This document shows positions 6,895-14,993 of a DNA stretch of 35,045 bases, in pieces. Within the stretch, counting starts at the first letter, position 1. The number at the start of each line of letters is the position of its first letter. A program made the position numbers and the translations under genes. The stretch covers positions 1 to 35,045 of the forward strand of contig JAFUEE010000165.1 of NCBI GenBank assembly GCA_017464085.1, in the 5' to 3' direction. The notes below the pieces were generated by a model that was not told the origin of the DNA, ran no database searches, and saw nothing but the letters and a program-made list of their open reading frames with translations. This stretch comes from Pseudomonadota bacterium. GTDB taxonomy: Bacteria; Myxococcota_A; Bradymonadia; UBA4248.

Positions 6895-9260
6895 CAGAAT
6901 TCGTCCTCGGAGCCGATGTCTTCCGAAGGTTCCTCATCCGGGGCGTTGATTTGGCGCATCATCCAGTTCTGAGCGTCTGTTTCGTCGGGCATCGGGGCAG
7001 TCTGTACAGGCTGCGTGCCGTTCAAAAAGACTTCGTTTCGGACTTTTTGTGAGGAGACGGGCAGTAGCCCGGTGGCGTCATCGACATCGATTTGTACCAC
7101 AGAATCAGGTTTTGTAAACGATGAGTCTGGGAATTCTTTCAGATAATCGCCCATGAACTTTGCGAATATGGGGAGGGCGGTAGTGGAGCCGCCTTCGCCT
7201 TTTCCGAGTGTTTTGGGGTCGTCATAGCCGACATAGACGCCGCAAGCGAGCTCGCTTGTGAAGCCGACGAACCAAGCGTCTTTCGTGGCATTGGTCGTGC
7301 CTGTTTTCCCCGCGACATCGCGCTTCCATTTGCCGAGGTATTTCCGGGCGGTGCCTTCGGTGGCGACGGATCTGAGCATGGAGCTGAGGACGAATGCGAC
7401 ATCAGAATCGATGGCCGTATGCTTTGCCTGCGGCTTGAGGGGGATTTCTTTGTTGTTTTTGACGATCTTGAGGATGAAAAGCGGTGATTTGTATTCGCCC
7501 CCTGCGGCGATAGTCGCGTATGCGTTCGTGACATCGAGGTCGGTCATGCTGGAGCTTCCGAGCGCGAGCGTGTAATTCTCGACGAGCGGCGTGTCGATGC
7601 CGAATTTCCGGACGAACCGTATGGTCTTGTCGATGCCAGTGCGTTCGAGGACATCGACGGCGACAGTGTTCCTGGACTGAGCGAGCGCGGTGCGGACAGT
7701 CATGGGGCCTTTGTATTTGTTGTCCGAATTTTTAGCAGACCAGGGCTGTTTCTGCCCGGGGATATGGAAGACTTTTGGGGCGTCGTCGATGATCGTGGTC
7801 GGCGTGATGATGCGCGCCTCGAGCGCGGCGCCATATACAAAGGTCTTGAAAGACGAGCCGGTCTGCCGCATGGCCTGGGTCGCGCGGTTGAACACGGATT
7901 CCTTATAGCTGTATCCGCCGACGAGCGCGCGTACTTCATGGGTTTTAGGTTCGATTGCGACGAGCGCGCCGTTTGCGCCCGAAGGGATGTAGATTTTGTC
8001 GGGCTTTCCGGCGCTGTCGAAGGATTCGATCTGCACGAACCAGGTCTGCCCGACTTTGAACACATCCTCAAGCGGCCCTTCCTTTCTCTGCCGTGCTGTT
8101 GGCGTGTATCCGAGCGTCGTGCCCGCGATGTCGAAAAAGACTTCCTCTCCATCGATTTTTGAGATTTTGGCTTCGTAATTTTTATTTTTTTCAAATTTCG
8201 AGGGCTGTTTCTTGGAGGGATTTTTGAGCGGCCTGTTCATGTAGTGGCGCTCATCGAAGTCGATGAGGCCTTTTCTGAAAGCGGCTTCCGCGGTGCGCTG
8301 CATGTCGAGGTCGAGGGTTGTCGTGACGGTCATTCCGGCGCTGTAGACATAGTCTTTTCCGTATTCTGCGATCAGCATCTGCCGCACATGTTCGGTAAAG
8401 TATGGGGCTGCGCCGATTGAATCTCTGTCCTGAAGTTTGAGCGTGACGGGTGTTTCAAGCGCCTGCTGGTAGACATCCTCGGTGATATGGCCTTTTTCGA
8501 ACATCTGCCTGAGGACGTAGTTTCGTCGTTCGAGCGCGCGTTCGGGGTGTTTCTGAGGGGAGAGGCGTTCGGGGGACTGCACGAGCCCAGCGAGTGTCGC
8601 GGCCTGTGGCAGAGAGAGCTCGGAGGCCGGGATGCTGAAATAATACCTTGCAGCCTGTTCGATGCCGTAGTTCCTGTGCCCGAAATAGACGTGGTTGAGG
8701 TAGATCGCGAGTATTTCGTCTTTCGTGAGCGCCTGTTCGATCTGCCTTGCGAGGAGGACTTCCTGAATTTTTCGTGAAAGGTGTTTTTCCGGGGTGAGCA
8801 GGAGGTTTTTGACGACCTGCTGAGTGATTGTGGAAGAGCCCTGGCTGAAGCCGCCGCGCTTGATGTTGACGAAGACGGCGCGCACGATGCCGATGTAGTC
8901 GAGCCCTTTGTGCGTGTAAAACCCGGCGTCTTCGGCAGAGATCATGGCGTCTTTCATGTGCTGGGGGATTTCGCTGAACGGGATGACTGTTCTGCGTTCC
9001 TCATAGAGCTCGAGCAGGGGCAGTCCGTTTCTGTCAGTGATGACGGTCATCTGCCGAGGCTGATAGTCGTCGTAGGAAAAGATGCCGGGCAGGCTTCTCG
9101 AATAGTACCAGAATGCAAACGCGACGACAGAGCACCCGAGGATGCCGAGAATGACGATGCTGATTGCGCAGAACTTGAGGATGCGTTTAAAAAGCGGCGT
9201 CTGCTTGTTATTTTTTTTGCTTTTTTTGGATGCGGCGCTCTTGCCTGCCTTCTTAGCCAA
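6894..9260 (-). CDS. mrcA: Class A penicillin-binding protein (PBP1A family)
   Basis: 788 residues from the preferred TTG at 9260 (GGAG eight bases before, first residues MAKKAGK). An open frame extends 64 codons further upstream, but that stretch is not PBP-like. After a lysine-rich cytoplasmic tail and one membrane segment (about 29-53) comes the glycosyltransferase domain (GT51): SAEDAGFYTHKGLD (108-121, Glu110 catalytic), GSSTITQQVVKNLL (141-154) and IYLNHVYFG (186-194). Then comes the transpeptidase domain: SSFK (Ser469 nucleophile, 469-472), SRN (529-531) and KTGTTN (652-657). Both active sites look complete. It polymerises lipid II and cross-links peptidoglycan in the periplasm. It is the first gene of a coupled pair with the secreted TPR-like gene. 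The name is used at family level only. Confidence 0.93.
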   Translation of the reverse strand: MAKKAGKSAASKKSKKNNKQTPLFKRILKFCAISIVILGILGCSVVAFAFWYYSRSLPGIFSYDDYQPRQMTVITDRNGLPLLELYEERRTVIPFSEIPQHMKDAMISAEDAGFYTHKGLDYIGIVRAVFVNIKRGGFSQGSSTITQQVVKNLLLTPEKHLSRKIQEVLLARQIEQALTKDEILAIYLNHVYFGHRNYGIEQAARYYFSIPASELSLPQAATLAGLVQSPERLSPQKHPERALERRNYVLRQMFEKGHITEDVYQQALETPVTLKLQDRDSIGAAPYFTEHVRQMLIAEYGKDYVYSAGMTVTTTLDLDMQRTAEAAFRKGLIDFDERHYMNRPLKNPSKKQPSKFEKNKNYEAKISKIDGEEVFFDIAGTTLGYTPTARQRKEGPLEDVFKVGQTWFVQIESFDSAGKPDKIYIPSGANGALVAIEPKTHEVRALVGGYSYKESVFNRATQAMRQTGSSFKTFVYGAALEARIITPTTIIDDAPKVFHIPGQKQPWSAKNSDNKYKGPMTVRTALAQSRNTVAVDVLERTGIDKTIRFVRKFGIDTPLVENYTLALGSSSMTDLDVTNAYATIAAGGEYKSPLFILKIVKNNKEIPLKPQAKHTAIDSDVAFVLSSMLRSVATEGTARKYLGKWKRDVAGKTGTTNATKDAWFVGFTSELACGVYVGYDDPKTLGKGEGGSTTALPIFAKFMGDYLKEFPDSSFTKPDSVVQIDVDDATGLLPVSSQKVRNEVFLNGTQPVQTAPMPDETDAQNWMMRQINAPDEEPSEDIGSEDEF

Positions 9261-9482
9261 GTCTGCAACTCCATGTCTGTGTATGGGCAAGTGGACGTGC
9301 GGCGCGGGCTGTGCAAGTGCCTCTCCGCAACGCCATAAAGAAAAGCAATGTGTCGTGCCGGCGTGCCAGGCGCGTCGAGCTTCAGCCCTTGCTGTCGAGA
9401 ACAGGTCGTGCCTGTCATGTCCGGCGCGTGGCCGGCGCTCTGTGTCCGGCAATGGCAGGCAGATACATACAACAGATGGGAT

Positions 9483-9491
9483 ATTTTATCA
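9483..9491 (-). promoter_or_regulatory. Candidate extended -10 promoter for the PBP1A gene
   Basis: On the minus strand this reads TGATAAAAT, an extended -10 element (TGn before TAAAAT). No good -35 was seen, which is usual for extended -10 promoters. If used, the transcript would carry a leader of roughly 210 bases, GC-rich and without a recognised gene. The candidate lies just outside the 3-prime end of the MATE gene, so read-through from that gene is an alternative. Confidence 0.25.
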
Positions 9492-9494
9492 CCA

Positions 9495-10829
9495 CTATTT
9501 AGAATCTGGGTTATCCCACCATGTGCGGTAATGCCTGAAGACGAGGATGCAGATGATGACGGAGACGACGGATCCGAGTGGCGTGACGGCGCCCATTTCA
9601 TAGAGCGTTGCTGGAAAGAGGGTCGCCGCTAGCCAGGTGCCCGGTATCCTGACTGCGCATATCGAAACGGCGTTGTGGATGAACGACCATGCTGACCGGC
9701 TGTATGCGCAGAAGAAGCCGCTGAAGCAGAAATGCGCGCCTGCCGCCATGACGTCGAAGCTATATGTGCGCAGGTACTGCGCGCCGAGGCGTGCGACTTC
9801 CTGTTCGGACGTGAACAGCCCGACGAGCGCCGGGGAGAGCGGCTGGCAGAGGACTGCGGCGATGCCTCCGTACACGCAGCATGTGACTAGCCCGTATTTG
9901 AGCGCCAGCCTGGAACGCGCATGCTGTCCGGCACCTCTGTTTTGCGCGGAGACTGCGGATACGGTCGCGAGCATCGCGGAGGGGACGAGGAACAGGAAGC
10001 AGATGATCTTCTCGACAATGCCGACTGCGGCGGAAACATACAGCCCGCGCGTGTTTGCGATGGCTGTGATGACGAGGAAGCCGACCTGGACGAAACCGTC
10101 CTGGCTGAGTATGGGCAGGCCGACGCCGAGGATCGCGCGCATCATTGCCCTGTCCGGGCGCATGTTCGGACGGCGCATGGCTTTCATGCGTGCCAGGCAG
10201 AGCGCGCCGACAGCCACGCTTGCCCCTTGCGCGATGACCGTGGCCAGAGCCGCGCCAGTCGCGCCCATGCCGAGATGTCCGATGAAAAGCAGGTCAAGCG
10301 CGATGTTGAAACAGCCTCCGATCGCGACGAACAGCAGCGGGAAGCGCGTGTCGCCAAGTCCTCGGTAGATGCTGGCAATCAGATTGTAAGCCGCGATGAA
10401 TGGGATGCCCAGAAAGCAGATGCGCGTGTAGTCGAGCGTCTCTTGCCAGGCTTCTTTCGGTGTCTGCAGCAGGCCGACGAGCTGTTCCGTGCACGGATAG
10501 GCCAGGGCTGTCAGCACTCCGGAAAGCACCATAAAGATTAAAATCGAATTCCCCGTTGCGCTTGCGATCGCCTCATCGTCGCCTTTCCCGAATGCTTTTC
10601 CGATATTGACGGTTGCGCCCATGGCGATTCCGGCAATCAGCATGACGATGAAATGCATGATCTGTCCGCCGATCGATATGGCGGATATCGTGGATGCGCC
10701 GTTATAGAGCCCGGCGATGAACAGGTCTGCAATGGGGTAGAAGGTCTGGAGGAAGCAGGCGAGCAGATATGGGCCGGCAAAAGCAGCCATATTCCTCGCG
10801 AGGTTTCCCGTGGTGAGGTCTCTGGGCAT
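9495..10829 (-). CDS. MATE family efflux transporter
   Basis: 444 residues from the ATG at 10829. The choice rests on the typical MATE opening MPRDLTTGNL, after which the first membrane helix begins (AFAGPYLLACFLQTFY). About twelve hydrophobic segments in two similar halves follow, with PIADLFIAG in helix 2 and the related region QDGFVQVGFLV in the second half, plus RGLGDTRFP between helices 5 and 6. MATE proteins export cationic drugs or metabolites in exchange for sodium or protons; the substrate is unknown. An upstream in-frame extension of 44 codons would run through a run of strong hairpins and is rejected. No strong ribosome binding site is visible before 10829. It is a single gene on its strand, separated from the FHA gene by a divergent gap. 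Confidence 0.9.
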   Translation of the reverse strand: MPRDLTTGNLARNMAAFAGPYLLACFLQTFYPIADLFIAGLYNGASTISAISIGGQIMHFIVMLIAGIAMGATVNIGKAFGKGDDEAIASATGNSILIFMVLSGVLTALAYPCTEQLVGLLQTPKEAWQETLDYTRICFLGIPFIAAYNLIASIYRGLGDTRFPLLFVAIGGCFNIALDLLFIGHLGMGATGAALATVIAQGASVAVGALCLARMKAMRRPNMRPDRAMMRAILGVGLPILSQDGFVQVGFLVITAIANTRGLYVSAAVGIVEKIICFLFLVPSAMLATVSAVSAQNRGAGQHARSRLALKYGLVTCCVYGGIAAVLCQPLSPALVGLFTSEQEVARLGAQYLRTYSFDVMAAGAHFCFSGFFCAYSRSAWSFIHNAVSICAVRIPGTWLAATLFPATLYEMGAVTPLGSVVSVIICILVFRHYRTWWDNPDSK

Positions 10830-10868
10830 ATCGTTGCACTTGAACGTGAGTGTGTTGGATTCTTTATT

Positions 10869-10943
10869 AAGGGGGGCGGCCCCCTTCGGCGCTATTGGCT
10901 TTGCCAATACGCGCCTACCCCCGATGCGGGGCTCTGCCCCGCA
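10869..10943. repeat. Three adjacent hairpins, the middle one a bulged family copy
   Basis: 10869-10886: arms AAGGGGG/CCCCCTT, loop GCGG. 10888-10915: outer arms GGCGC/GCGCC, inner arms TATTGGC/GCCAATA, loop TTT and an unpaired C at 10910, which is the same element as the other copies in the opposite orientation. 10925-10943: arms TGCGGGGC/GCCCCGCA, loop TCT, no bulge. They stand directly upstream of the MATE start codon and would lie in its leader if transcription starts further right. Confidence 0.8.
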
Positions 10944-11007
10944 ACGCCCCGATGCAGTCACCGGGAGGAGGGCGCGTTACCGCTGTTGCGAGGTATACGA
11001 AAGAGAT

Positions 11008-11056
11008 TGCGGGGGAAACCCTTTCTTTTGTGCCAAAAGAAAGGGTTTCCCCCGCA
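11008..11056. repeat. Perfect 23-bp inverted repeat with 3-base loop
   Basis: The left arm 11008-11030 and the right arm 11034-11056 are exact reverse complements, with loop TGC (11031-11033). The arm begins TGCGGGGGAAACCC and ends TTTCTTTTG. It is much longer and more perfect than the other hairpins and lacks their bulge. It is followed by a C-rich run rather than a T-run, so it does not look like an intrinsic terminator on the plus strand. Similar GGGGGAAACCC-type palindromes occur between genes in other deltaproteobacteria by my recollection; this was not checked. Confidence 0.85.
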
Positions 11057-11292
11057 CCCCCTTCCCAATGAAAGGCAGCAATGGAAAGCTGGTCCAGACT
11101 GGAAAAGCGGGCATGGATGCTGACATGTCCTGGCAGGGCAGCATTTCTCACGAATACCATTATATCATGTGTCAGAGCTTGATGGGAAGCAGAGGCAGGA
11201 TGTTATATCAATGCTGTCCGCCCAGTTCATGCGTCTGCCCTTGAGGGGAAGTGTCGTTGACCGGATGTTGTTGAGCGTGTTCAATATTGGAA

Positions 11293-11321
11293 TTGCACAA
11301 AATAGTGAATTGCATTAGAGT
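11293..11321 (+). promoter_or_regulatory. Candidate sigma-70 promoter of the FHA gene
   Basis: TTGCAC (11293-11298) and TAGAGT (11316-11321) are separated by 17 bases, in an AT-rich stretch about 50 bases before the start codon. The match is four to five of six in each box. No operator was recognised. Confidence 0.4.
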
Positions 11322-11375
11322 AAAAATAGCGAACTTTTTGTTTGGCCATAGTGGCTGATGGAGTGAGGTAAATAT

Positions 11376-12350
11376 ATGGATAGCGGATCAACAAGCAAGC
11401 GTGAGTTTTATTGCCAGGATGTGTTATGGCAAACGTTTTCAGAACTCGCGCTTCAGCGAAGGACAACAGAGGATACACTGATCAATGAAGCGATGCGCAG
11501 CTTTCTTCAGATGAACGGTATTCCGCTTTCGCGTGCGCTTGGTGCTGAGAATCCAGGTCAGGTGATTATGGGGGGGAATCAGCCTGGCGGTGCAGGTATG
11601 GGAGCGCCAGCCAGGCAGATGGGGATGGGCGCACAGCCTCGTATGACGCAGCAAGGGATGCCTTCGATGGGACAGCCCGGCATGCAGCCGCCGATGGGGC
11701 AGCCCGGCATGCAGCCGCCGATGGGGCAGCCCGGCATGCAGCCGCCTCCTATTTCGGCGCATGTACCCATTCAGCCTCGCCAGCAGGTGCCTGTATTTGG
11801 GCGTCAGCCTGCCGCTCCGACGGCAGCTTCCGGCGGATATCGTGCGCCAGCTCCCGCCCCTGTGCAGGGGCAGGCTTTGCAGGGAGGGCGTGTGCCGCCG
11901 CCTTCTCCGAATTATCGCCGGCCGCCATCGGTCTTTGAAGATCCTGCCAGTGACAGGCTCAACGGTCAGCAGATGGCCTTGGCCTCCCTTGCAGAGCCAC
12001 GCCAGCCTTATGGGCAAGGGCCGCAGGCCGTTGCACCGATCGGGCCGCAGGCTACCGCACAGTACGGACAGCCGCCCCTCTACATCATCTTTGCGAATCA
12101 GAAATATACTGTAGACAAGGACAAATATATTATCGGGCGTTCGTCTCAGCTCGCGGATCTCGTCATCCGGGATGCGAACATTTCCCGAAAACACTGCGCT
12201 GTGATTTATAAAAATGGCGCCTATTATATCAAAGATCTCGATTCTACGAATGGCATCGAGTTCAAGGGCAATCGAATCGATACGAAACGCATCGAGGAAG
12301 GGGATGTCTTCAATATCTGTGAATTCAGCTTCCAGTTTACTTACCGCTGA
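11376..12350 (+). CDS. FHA-domain protein with helical N-terminus and Pro/Gly/Met-rich linker
   Basis: 324 residues; AGG seven bases before the ATG. Residues about 10-50 (LWQTFSELALQRRTTEDTLI, then NEAMRSFLQ) form a short helical module that resembles a ribbon-helix-helix or small helical docking domain. Residues about 60-230 are low-complexity, rich in Pro, Gly, Gln and Met, with three exact nine-residue repeats (MGQPGMQPP). Residues 236-324 are a forkhead-associated domain: GRSSQLADLVI (254-264), SRKHCAV (270-276) and DSTNGIEFKG. FHA domains bind phosphothreonine peptides, so this is probably a cytoplasmic reader of Ser/Thr kinase signalling, joined by a flexible linker to the N-terminal module. 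No kinase gene is nearby. The gene is monocistronic: candidate promoter upstream, clear terminator downstream. Confidence 0.85.
   Translation: MDSGSTSKREFYCQDVLWQTFSELALQRRTTEDTLINEAMRSFLQMNGIPLSRALGAENPGQVIMGGNQPGGAGMGAPARQMGMGAQPRMTQQGMPSMGQPGMQPPMGQPGMQPPMGQPGMQPPPISAHVPIQPRQQVPVFGRQPAAPTAASGGYRAPAPAPVQGQALQGGRVPPPSPNYRRPPSVFEDPASDRLNGQQMALASLAEPRQPYGQGPQAVAPIGPQATAQYGQPPLYIIFANQKYTVDKDKYIIGRSSQLADLVIRDANISRKHCAVIYKNGAYYIKDLDSTNGIEFKGNRIDTKRIEEGDVFNICEFSFQFTYR
11667..11747 (+). repeat. Three tandem 27-base repeats within the FHA gene
   Basis: Units at 11667-11693, 11694-11720 and 11721-11747 encode MGQPGMQPP each time and differ at only a few bases. In-frame repeats of this kind can gain or lose units by slippage, changing linker length without breaking the frame. 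Confidence 0.9.
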
Positions 12351-12373
12351 TTCTGCAGTCTGATTTATGAAAG

Positions 12374-12402
12374 AGCCATGTTTCGACATGGCTTTTTTTT
12401 TT
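12374..12402 (+). terminator. Intrinsic terminator after the FHA gene
   Basis: Arms AGCCATG (12374-12380) and CATGGCT (12387-12393), loop TTTCGA, followed directly by a run of ten T residues. It lies 24 bases after the FHA stop codon and separates that gene from the downstream gene. Confidence 0.92.
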
Positions 12403-12444
12403 AGGCTCTGTTCTGCCAGCGTAGATATGAGACGTGATGAGTCA

Positions 12445-12527
12445 GGCACGAGAGGAGTGCCGATCATCGCCCTGAGAAGGGGTGATGGAATACAGCCCAG
12501 GGAGGCTCGAAAGGCGCGCTCCCCGGG
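12445..12527 (+). ncRNA. Candidate structured leader RNA (three stem-loops)
   Basis: Three consecutive stems lie between the FHA terminator and the next gene: GGCAC/GTGCC (12445-12461), CATCGCCC/GGGGTGATG with loop TGAGAA (12465-12487, one G-T pair and one extra G), and CCCAGGGAG/CTCCCCGGG (12496-12527, one mismatch). The ribosome binding site of the downstream gene is about 55 bases further on. The layout fits a cis-acting leader or a small RNA, but it does not match a riboswitch class I recognise. The structure was found by eye. Confidence 0.35.
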
Positions 12528-12595
12528 TAACAGAATTGCATTCAAACACTGCATCTACAGTCGTTGAACACAGCCTTTTTAAATAGGAGAGGGCA

Positions 12596-14782
12596 ATGGG
12601 CATGATATCGTTGAAAATGCTGGAAGCGCTGACAGCAGCGGAGGCGTTTGATTTGGTGCTTGATCAGGCGCTGAGACGTGAACAGGGGGGCTGCGCACTG
12701 CCTGAAGACGGCGGTTTTGAGTGCCGTGTGCTTGAAAAGTGTTTTAAGACGCTTCAGTTCAAGGACAGGATTGAAAGCTGTGAGGACCTGGTGGGATTCA
12801 GTGGCAATGTGCTCAGGCGTGTGCGTGCATTTTTTGTAAGTGGCGCTGCGGCTTCAGAAATGGCTGGCGCTGCGGGGGAAGTTTCCGCCTGCATTTCTGA
12901 AGTGTGCGAGCCTGTAGGCATGGAAGCCTTGACGATGATCTCGGTACAGATTACAGCCGCGCTTTACAGTTTGATGAAAAAGCATGCGCAATATGAGCGC
13001 ATGATACATGTGCTTGACGGGCTGGAAGACTGCATGGGGGTTCGTGCGGAACAGTTCAGGCGTCTGCTTCTTTGCCTTGAGGACTGCGATGATCCGGAGC
13101 TTGATGCGCGACGTGCCGGCGTGGCTTTTTCTGTGTGCGGCCTTCGTTTCGTTCGCACATATCGCGAGGAATTTCTGGTTTCCGGTCGCGAAGTGCCGGA
13201 ACTCTCGGCGTCATTAGATGTGTCCACTCCAGAAGCTATGGCAGAGCGTATGAATTCAGATCCTCATGCGCTTCCAGGATATGTGGGTGCGATTATGAAA
13301 GCTCCGCTTGCTTGGCTGATGCGGTTTTATGGCAGGCTGGAGGGCATTGCGCGTCGCGCGACAGGAATGGCGCTTGAACGGATCTACGGGAATATAGGGG
13401 GTCTGGATGGCGATGTCGCGCTGGCAGTCGACAGGGCTATGAAGGATCAGAATGCGTTCATGGACTGGCTTTTGGGACGTGAGGTGCTGAGGCCTGCCGG
13501 CCACAGGGGGATTGGTGTCCTGCTCGATGCGCTTCGCCGCCGTGAGGGGGAGGATGCTGAATGGTATGTCGGTGTGCTTCGGCACACATGGGAGGAGGAT
13601 TTGTCCTCTGGGCTGTGGTCTGTTCCGGATGGCATGGAAGTGTTCTGGCGTATGGAAGCTTACCGCGAATGTGGAAATCCGGAGCGCGCTGTGGCGCTGT
13701 ATTCGGAGCGGATGGCGCAGGGGCTGGAAACGCCAGTGTTATGGTGGCTGCTCGCTGAATGTCATTTGGATATGAAGCAGTTCGGACAAGCTGAGCATGA
13801 TTTGGAGCAGGCGGCATGCCGAGGCACTGGCCGCGGCATGTGGGCGGAAGTGAGCGAGGCGCGATGGCAGTCGCTGCTCTCTGGTGTGCGTCAAAGGCTT
13901 GGCAGGCTCGCGTTGGACACTGCCAGGCAATCGAAAGTGTTGGAAAGTGCGCTTCTGGAACTTGCGATGACCTACGGTTCTGATGCTGTCGTGTCAGAGG
14001 CTGCATTGTGCGCTTTTGATGGCAATGCATGCGGCTTGGACGTGATTTGCGGAATGCTGGCCAGGCGTCCAGAGGCTCGCAATGCCTGGCTGGAAGCGCT
14101 GGTGCTGAGACATGATGAGGCACGTGCGGATGCACTCTACGGACTGAGCAAGTATCTGGAGGGGCAAGGCGATTGTTCTGGAGAGGCGCTGCTGTTGGAG
14201 GCGGCTAGCCAGATGTCCGATCCGTACTGCGCGGCGGTGACGCTGCGCCACGCACTCGAGATGCTTTCTCCGTCTGATGCCTTGTACTGGACCGCTGCAG
14301 ATATGTGGATCGATATTGAGACACGGATGGGGGCCTTTGATGACGCGTTATTGGGGGTGGCGGATGCATTCGTTGTCGCTCATCCACGGGCGACGAAGGC
14401 GCTGATGTTTCTGATCGCGCGTTCTCCTAAGGAAGCCTTCGGCATGATTCGGGATCTTCTTGTAGAACGCATCGGTATGGATGCGGCGAAGGCGGCCTTT
14501 GAACGGATACGCCAGGGAAAGCATCGCGAAGTGCAGACTGTGCCGGAGGCGTCATGTGCAGTGGACGATATGTTTGAGATGCTTCTGCCGCTGTCCATGT
14601 CCGTTCTCTTCAGGAATGCGCGCTTGAATGGCATGAGCCGTGAGGCGCGGATGCGTGCCGAGCGCAAGGAATGTGTCCTGAGGGCGCGTGGCCTTATTGG
14701 GAGCAAATATGAGCATGCGCCTGAGCCTGCGGCGTGGGAGCATCATCAGCAGGTGCGGGCGAGTGATGCGTTTGATGTCTGA
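12596..14782 (+). CDS. Large helical hypothetical protein, partly TPR-like
   Basis: 728 residues, with GGAG six bases before the ATG (an alternative ATG lies two codons on). No signal peptide or membrane segment is visible, so it is probably cytoplasmic. The sequence is nearly all alpha-helical and rich in Ala, Leu, Glu and Arg. A region around 358-405 reads as TPR repeats (NPERAVALYSERMAQ, then WWLLAECHLDMKQFGQAEHD), and the parts before and after look like degenerate helical repeats. Function is unknown; it could be a scaffold. It lies between the FHA gene and the ECF sigma factors but is separated from both: a terminator and a structured leader before it, and an AT-rich gap of about 210 bases after it. 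Confidence 0.8.
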   Translation: MGMISLKMLEALTAAEAFDLVLDQALRREQGGCALPEDGGFECRVLEKCFKTLQFKDRIESCEDLVGFSGNVLRRVRAFFVSGAAASEMAGAAGEVSACISEVCEPVGMEALTMISVQITAALYSLMKKHAQYERMIHVLDGLEDCMGVRAEQFRRLLLCLEDCDDPELDARRAGVAFSVCGLRFVRTYREEFLVSGREVPELSASLDVSTPEAMAERMNSDPHALPGYVGAIMKAPLAWLMRFYGRLEGIARRATGMALERIYGNIGGLDGDVALAVDRAMKDQNAFMDWLLGREVLRPAGHRGIGVLLDALRRREGEDAEWYVGVLRHTWEEDLSSGLWSVPDGMEVFWRMEAYRECGNPERAVALYSERMAQGLETPVLWWLLAECHLDMKQFGQAEHDLEQAACRGTGRGMWAEVSEARWQSLLSGVRQRLGRLALDTARQSKVLESALLELAMTYGSDAVVSEAALCAFDGNACGLDVICGMLARRPEARNAWLEALVLRHDEARADALYGLSKYLEGQGDCSGEALLLEAASQMSDPYCAAVTLRHALEMLSPSDALYWTAADMWIDIETRMGAFDDALLGVADAFVVAHPRATKALMFLIARSPKEAFGMIRDLLVERIGMDAAKAAFERIRQGKHREVQTVPEASCAVDDMFEMLLPLSMSVLFRNARLNGMSREARMRAERKECVLRARGLIGSKYEHAPEPAAWEHHQQVRASDAFDV

Positions 14783-14993
14783 GGTGAATACGTGATATGT
14801 GTATGCATGATATGTATATTACGTATTCTTGTATGTATTGTAAATATTTTCCATGTGTGGGTGAGTGTGGTTGTTGTGTAAGTTGTTGAAATTGATTAAA
14901 ATTTTTTAAATTCAGAGTTGGAATGAAGTTTTCTTATGTATGTTCGCTGTGAATGCCAAACTTGGTATTGGCAGCAAGAGACTGGAGAACCTC

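Larger units (their letters stand above)
10830..11375. other. Divergent intergenic region, hairpin-rich
   Basis: A 546-base gap between the MATE start (minus) and the FHA start (plus). From left to right it holds a GC hairpin (10869-10886), a bulged hairpin (10888-10915), a perfect small hairpin (10925-10943), a very strong 23-bp palindrome (11008-11056) and a candidate promoter for the FHA gene (11293-11321). Reading frames through it cross the hairpins and look non-coding. Confidence 0.6.

Noticed and set aside
9261..9452. 64-residue N-terminal extension of PBP1A
   Set aside because: Composition unlike the family; TTG at 9260 with GGAG gives a normal short cytoplasmic tail.
10830..10961. 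44-residue N-terminal extension of the MATE protein
   Set aside because: It would be translated from the hairpin block; the MPRDLTTGNL opening at 10829 is the normal MATE N-terminus.
10810..11244. 144-codon plus-strand frame in the MATE/FHA gap
   Set aside because: It crosses four hairpins and the perfect palindrome, and has no domain or start site.
12445..12527. Cyclic-di-GMP (GEMM) riboswitch
   Set aside because: The stems do not show the conserved GEMM loop sequences; only generic structure is visible.
11439..12554. 371-codon minus-strand frame opposite the FHA gene
   Set aside because: Mirror of the real gene (its repeats reflect the linker repeats); it also runs over the FHA terminator.
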